Assembly (NCBI GenBank): GCA_039033695.1
Contig: JBCCCC010000079.1
Span: forward strand, 1 to 14,513
Direction: 5' to 3'
DNA: 14,513 bases
Source of the DNA: CALBPI01 sp039033695
Lineage (GTDB): Bacteria > Pseudomonadota > Gammaproteobacteria > Steroidobacterales > Woeseiaceae
Shown: piece by piece, positions 13,964-14,513 of the stretch
Position numbering within the stretch: position 1 is the first letter of the stretch
How the letters are laid out: every line of letters starts with the position of its first letter
Notes under the pieces: generated by a model
Database searches by the model: none
What the model saw: only the letters and a program-made list of their open reading frames with translations
What the model was told of the DNA's origin: nothing
Made by a program: the position numbers and the translations under genes

Positions 13964-14360
13964 AGCCGAACTCCTGGATGGAGATGACGCGTGCTTGTCA
14001 TCATGTGGCGGTTGATGCGCCGGCCACGTCTAGCCCGCGTTCGGTCCGTATAAACCGGTCTTGATACTTAAGTGTGCCACGACTCAGCACTCTACGACCT
14101 GCAATCGAACAACGGATTTTTCGAAGTATCGATCCGAATTGAATGTCGGACGCCTGACCGCAGCAGTTGCCGATATGTAAAGGCAAGGTTGCATCGGTGA
14201 GAAGAACATGAATCGCGCTAGCATCGCACGGCAACGGCGATTGGCGAAGGGCTAGTCGCTTTTGTCGTTGCTCCCACAAAGGAACGGCGATAGCTATTCA
14301 GGTAGGGTACGTTACCGCTTGGCCTCCGGCGCGCCCCGCATCTGCGGTCGGCATTGGTAC
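13964..14360. other. 397-base spacer without a convincing gene
   Basis: This lies between the start of the NTR-like gene and the stop of the ligase gene, so it should hold the promoter of the former and the end of the latter transcript. A minus-strand frame of 92 codons (14001-14279) has Arg-rich, unfamiliar composition and no Shine-Dalgarno, so I do not call it. Small palindromes are present: ACTTAAGT near 14066 and GGCGCGCC near 14329. A short stem CCGC/GCGG with a four-base loop lies near 14337-14348, 13 bases beyond the ligase stop, but has no T-tract and is weak as a terminator. I found no firm promoter, and no RNA gene that I could recognise. Confidence 0.5.
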
Positions 14361-14513
14361 CTAGTCATCCAATTGTGAGACGGCAAGCGCGCGCAGCTCT
14401 CGCTTGATGAGTTTGCCAGCGGGATTTCGCGGCAGCTGATCAATGAAGGTAACGCCCTTGGGCACCTTGTACGCCGCTAGCGCTCCTCGGCATGCCGCGA
14501 GTATTTCGTTGGC
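14361..14513 (-). CDS. AMP-dependent acyl-CoA synthetase/ligase, C-terminal end (partial)
   Basis: The last 50 codons of a minus-strand gene run from the window edge to a TAG at 14361-14363. The translation contains AAYKVPKGVTFIDQLPRNPA followed by GKLIKRELR. This is the hallmark of the C-terminal AMP-binding-enzyme domain. The Lys of the P-x-N-P-x-GK motif is the residue known to be catalytic in the adenylation step of the ANL superfamily. The superfamily joins a carboxylate to CoA through an acyl-adenylate, commonly a fatty or aromatic acid. The substrate-binding part lies outside the window, so the substrate cannot be named. It is on the same strand as the NTR-like gene but 397 bases away, so the two are probably not one transcript. 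Confidence 0.92.
   Translation of the reverse strand, partial: ANEILAACRGALAAYKVPKGVTFIDQLPRNPAGKLIKRELRALAVSQLDD

Noticed and set aside
14001..14279. 92-codon minus-strand open frame in the last spacer
   Set aside because: No ribosome site, unfamiliar Arg-rich composition, no domain-like pattern; probably chance.

Overview
The window is a gene-dense stretch of chromosome (14.5 kb, moderately high G+C) with Gram-negative traits: signal peptides, one clear and one probable lipoprotein, and a membrane-anchored winged-helix/TPR regulator of the CadC-like kind common in Gammaproteobacteria. A soil or aquatic gammaproteobacterium near the Xanthomonadales, Wenzhouxiangella or Woeseia groups is my best guess, from gene content only. 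I see no phage, transposon, CRISPR array, tRNA or rRNA.

Layout. Positions 1-72 hold the probable tail of an unidentified plus-strand gene. Three minus-strand genes follow: a DUF952 protein (145-561), an unrecognised four-helix membrane protein (712-1110) and a DUF2306 membrane protein (1194-2018). Across a 172-base divergent region with an 8-bp inverted repeat starts a plus-strand operon (2191-4491): a HisKA_3-type histidine kinase, a NarL/FixJ response regulator coupled by an ATGA overlap, and a small membrane protein that probably starts at a TTG inside the regulator gene. This operon meets, stop codon on stop codon (CTAG), a minus-strand CadC-like regulator with TPRs (4488-6050). That regulator is divergent from an exported serine hydrolase of the beta-lactamase/esterase family (6197-7999).

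From 11143 down to 8142 lies a probable minus-strand operon of three exported proteins: a CpeT/CpcT-like lipoprotein, an S41 peptidase that lacks the usual lysine, and a periplasmic protein of LolA-like look. A 13-bp-stem hairpin (8097-8134) separates it from the serine hydrolase. Divergent from this operon, with a perfect 12-bp palindrome between, is a second, orphan histidine kinase with about six membrane helices (11395-12675). The last part holds an exported protein with a TIMP/NTR-like N-terminal half (12788-13963), a 397-base spacer, and the C-terminus of an AMP-dependent acyl-CoA synthetase/ligase (14361-14513).

Taken together the genes look like envelope sensing and envelope or secreted-protein functions: two sensor kinases, one membrane-bound one-component regulator, and at least five exported proteins, most of unknown role. 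I did not find a system that is plainly new. The strongest candidates for a closer look are the CpeT-like/S41/LolA-like operon with its divergent orphan kinase, and the kinase/regulator/small membrane protein operon.
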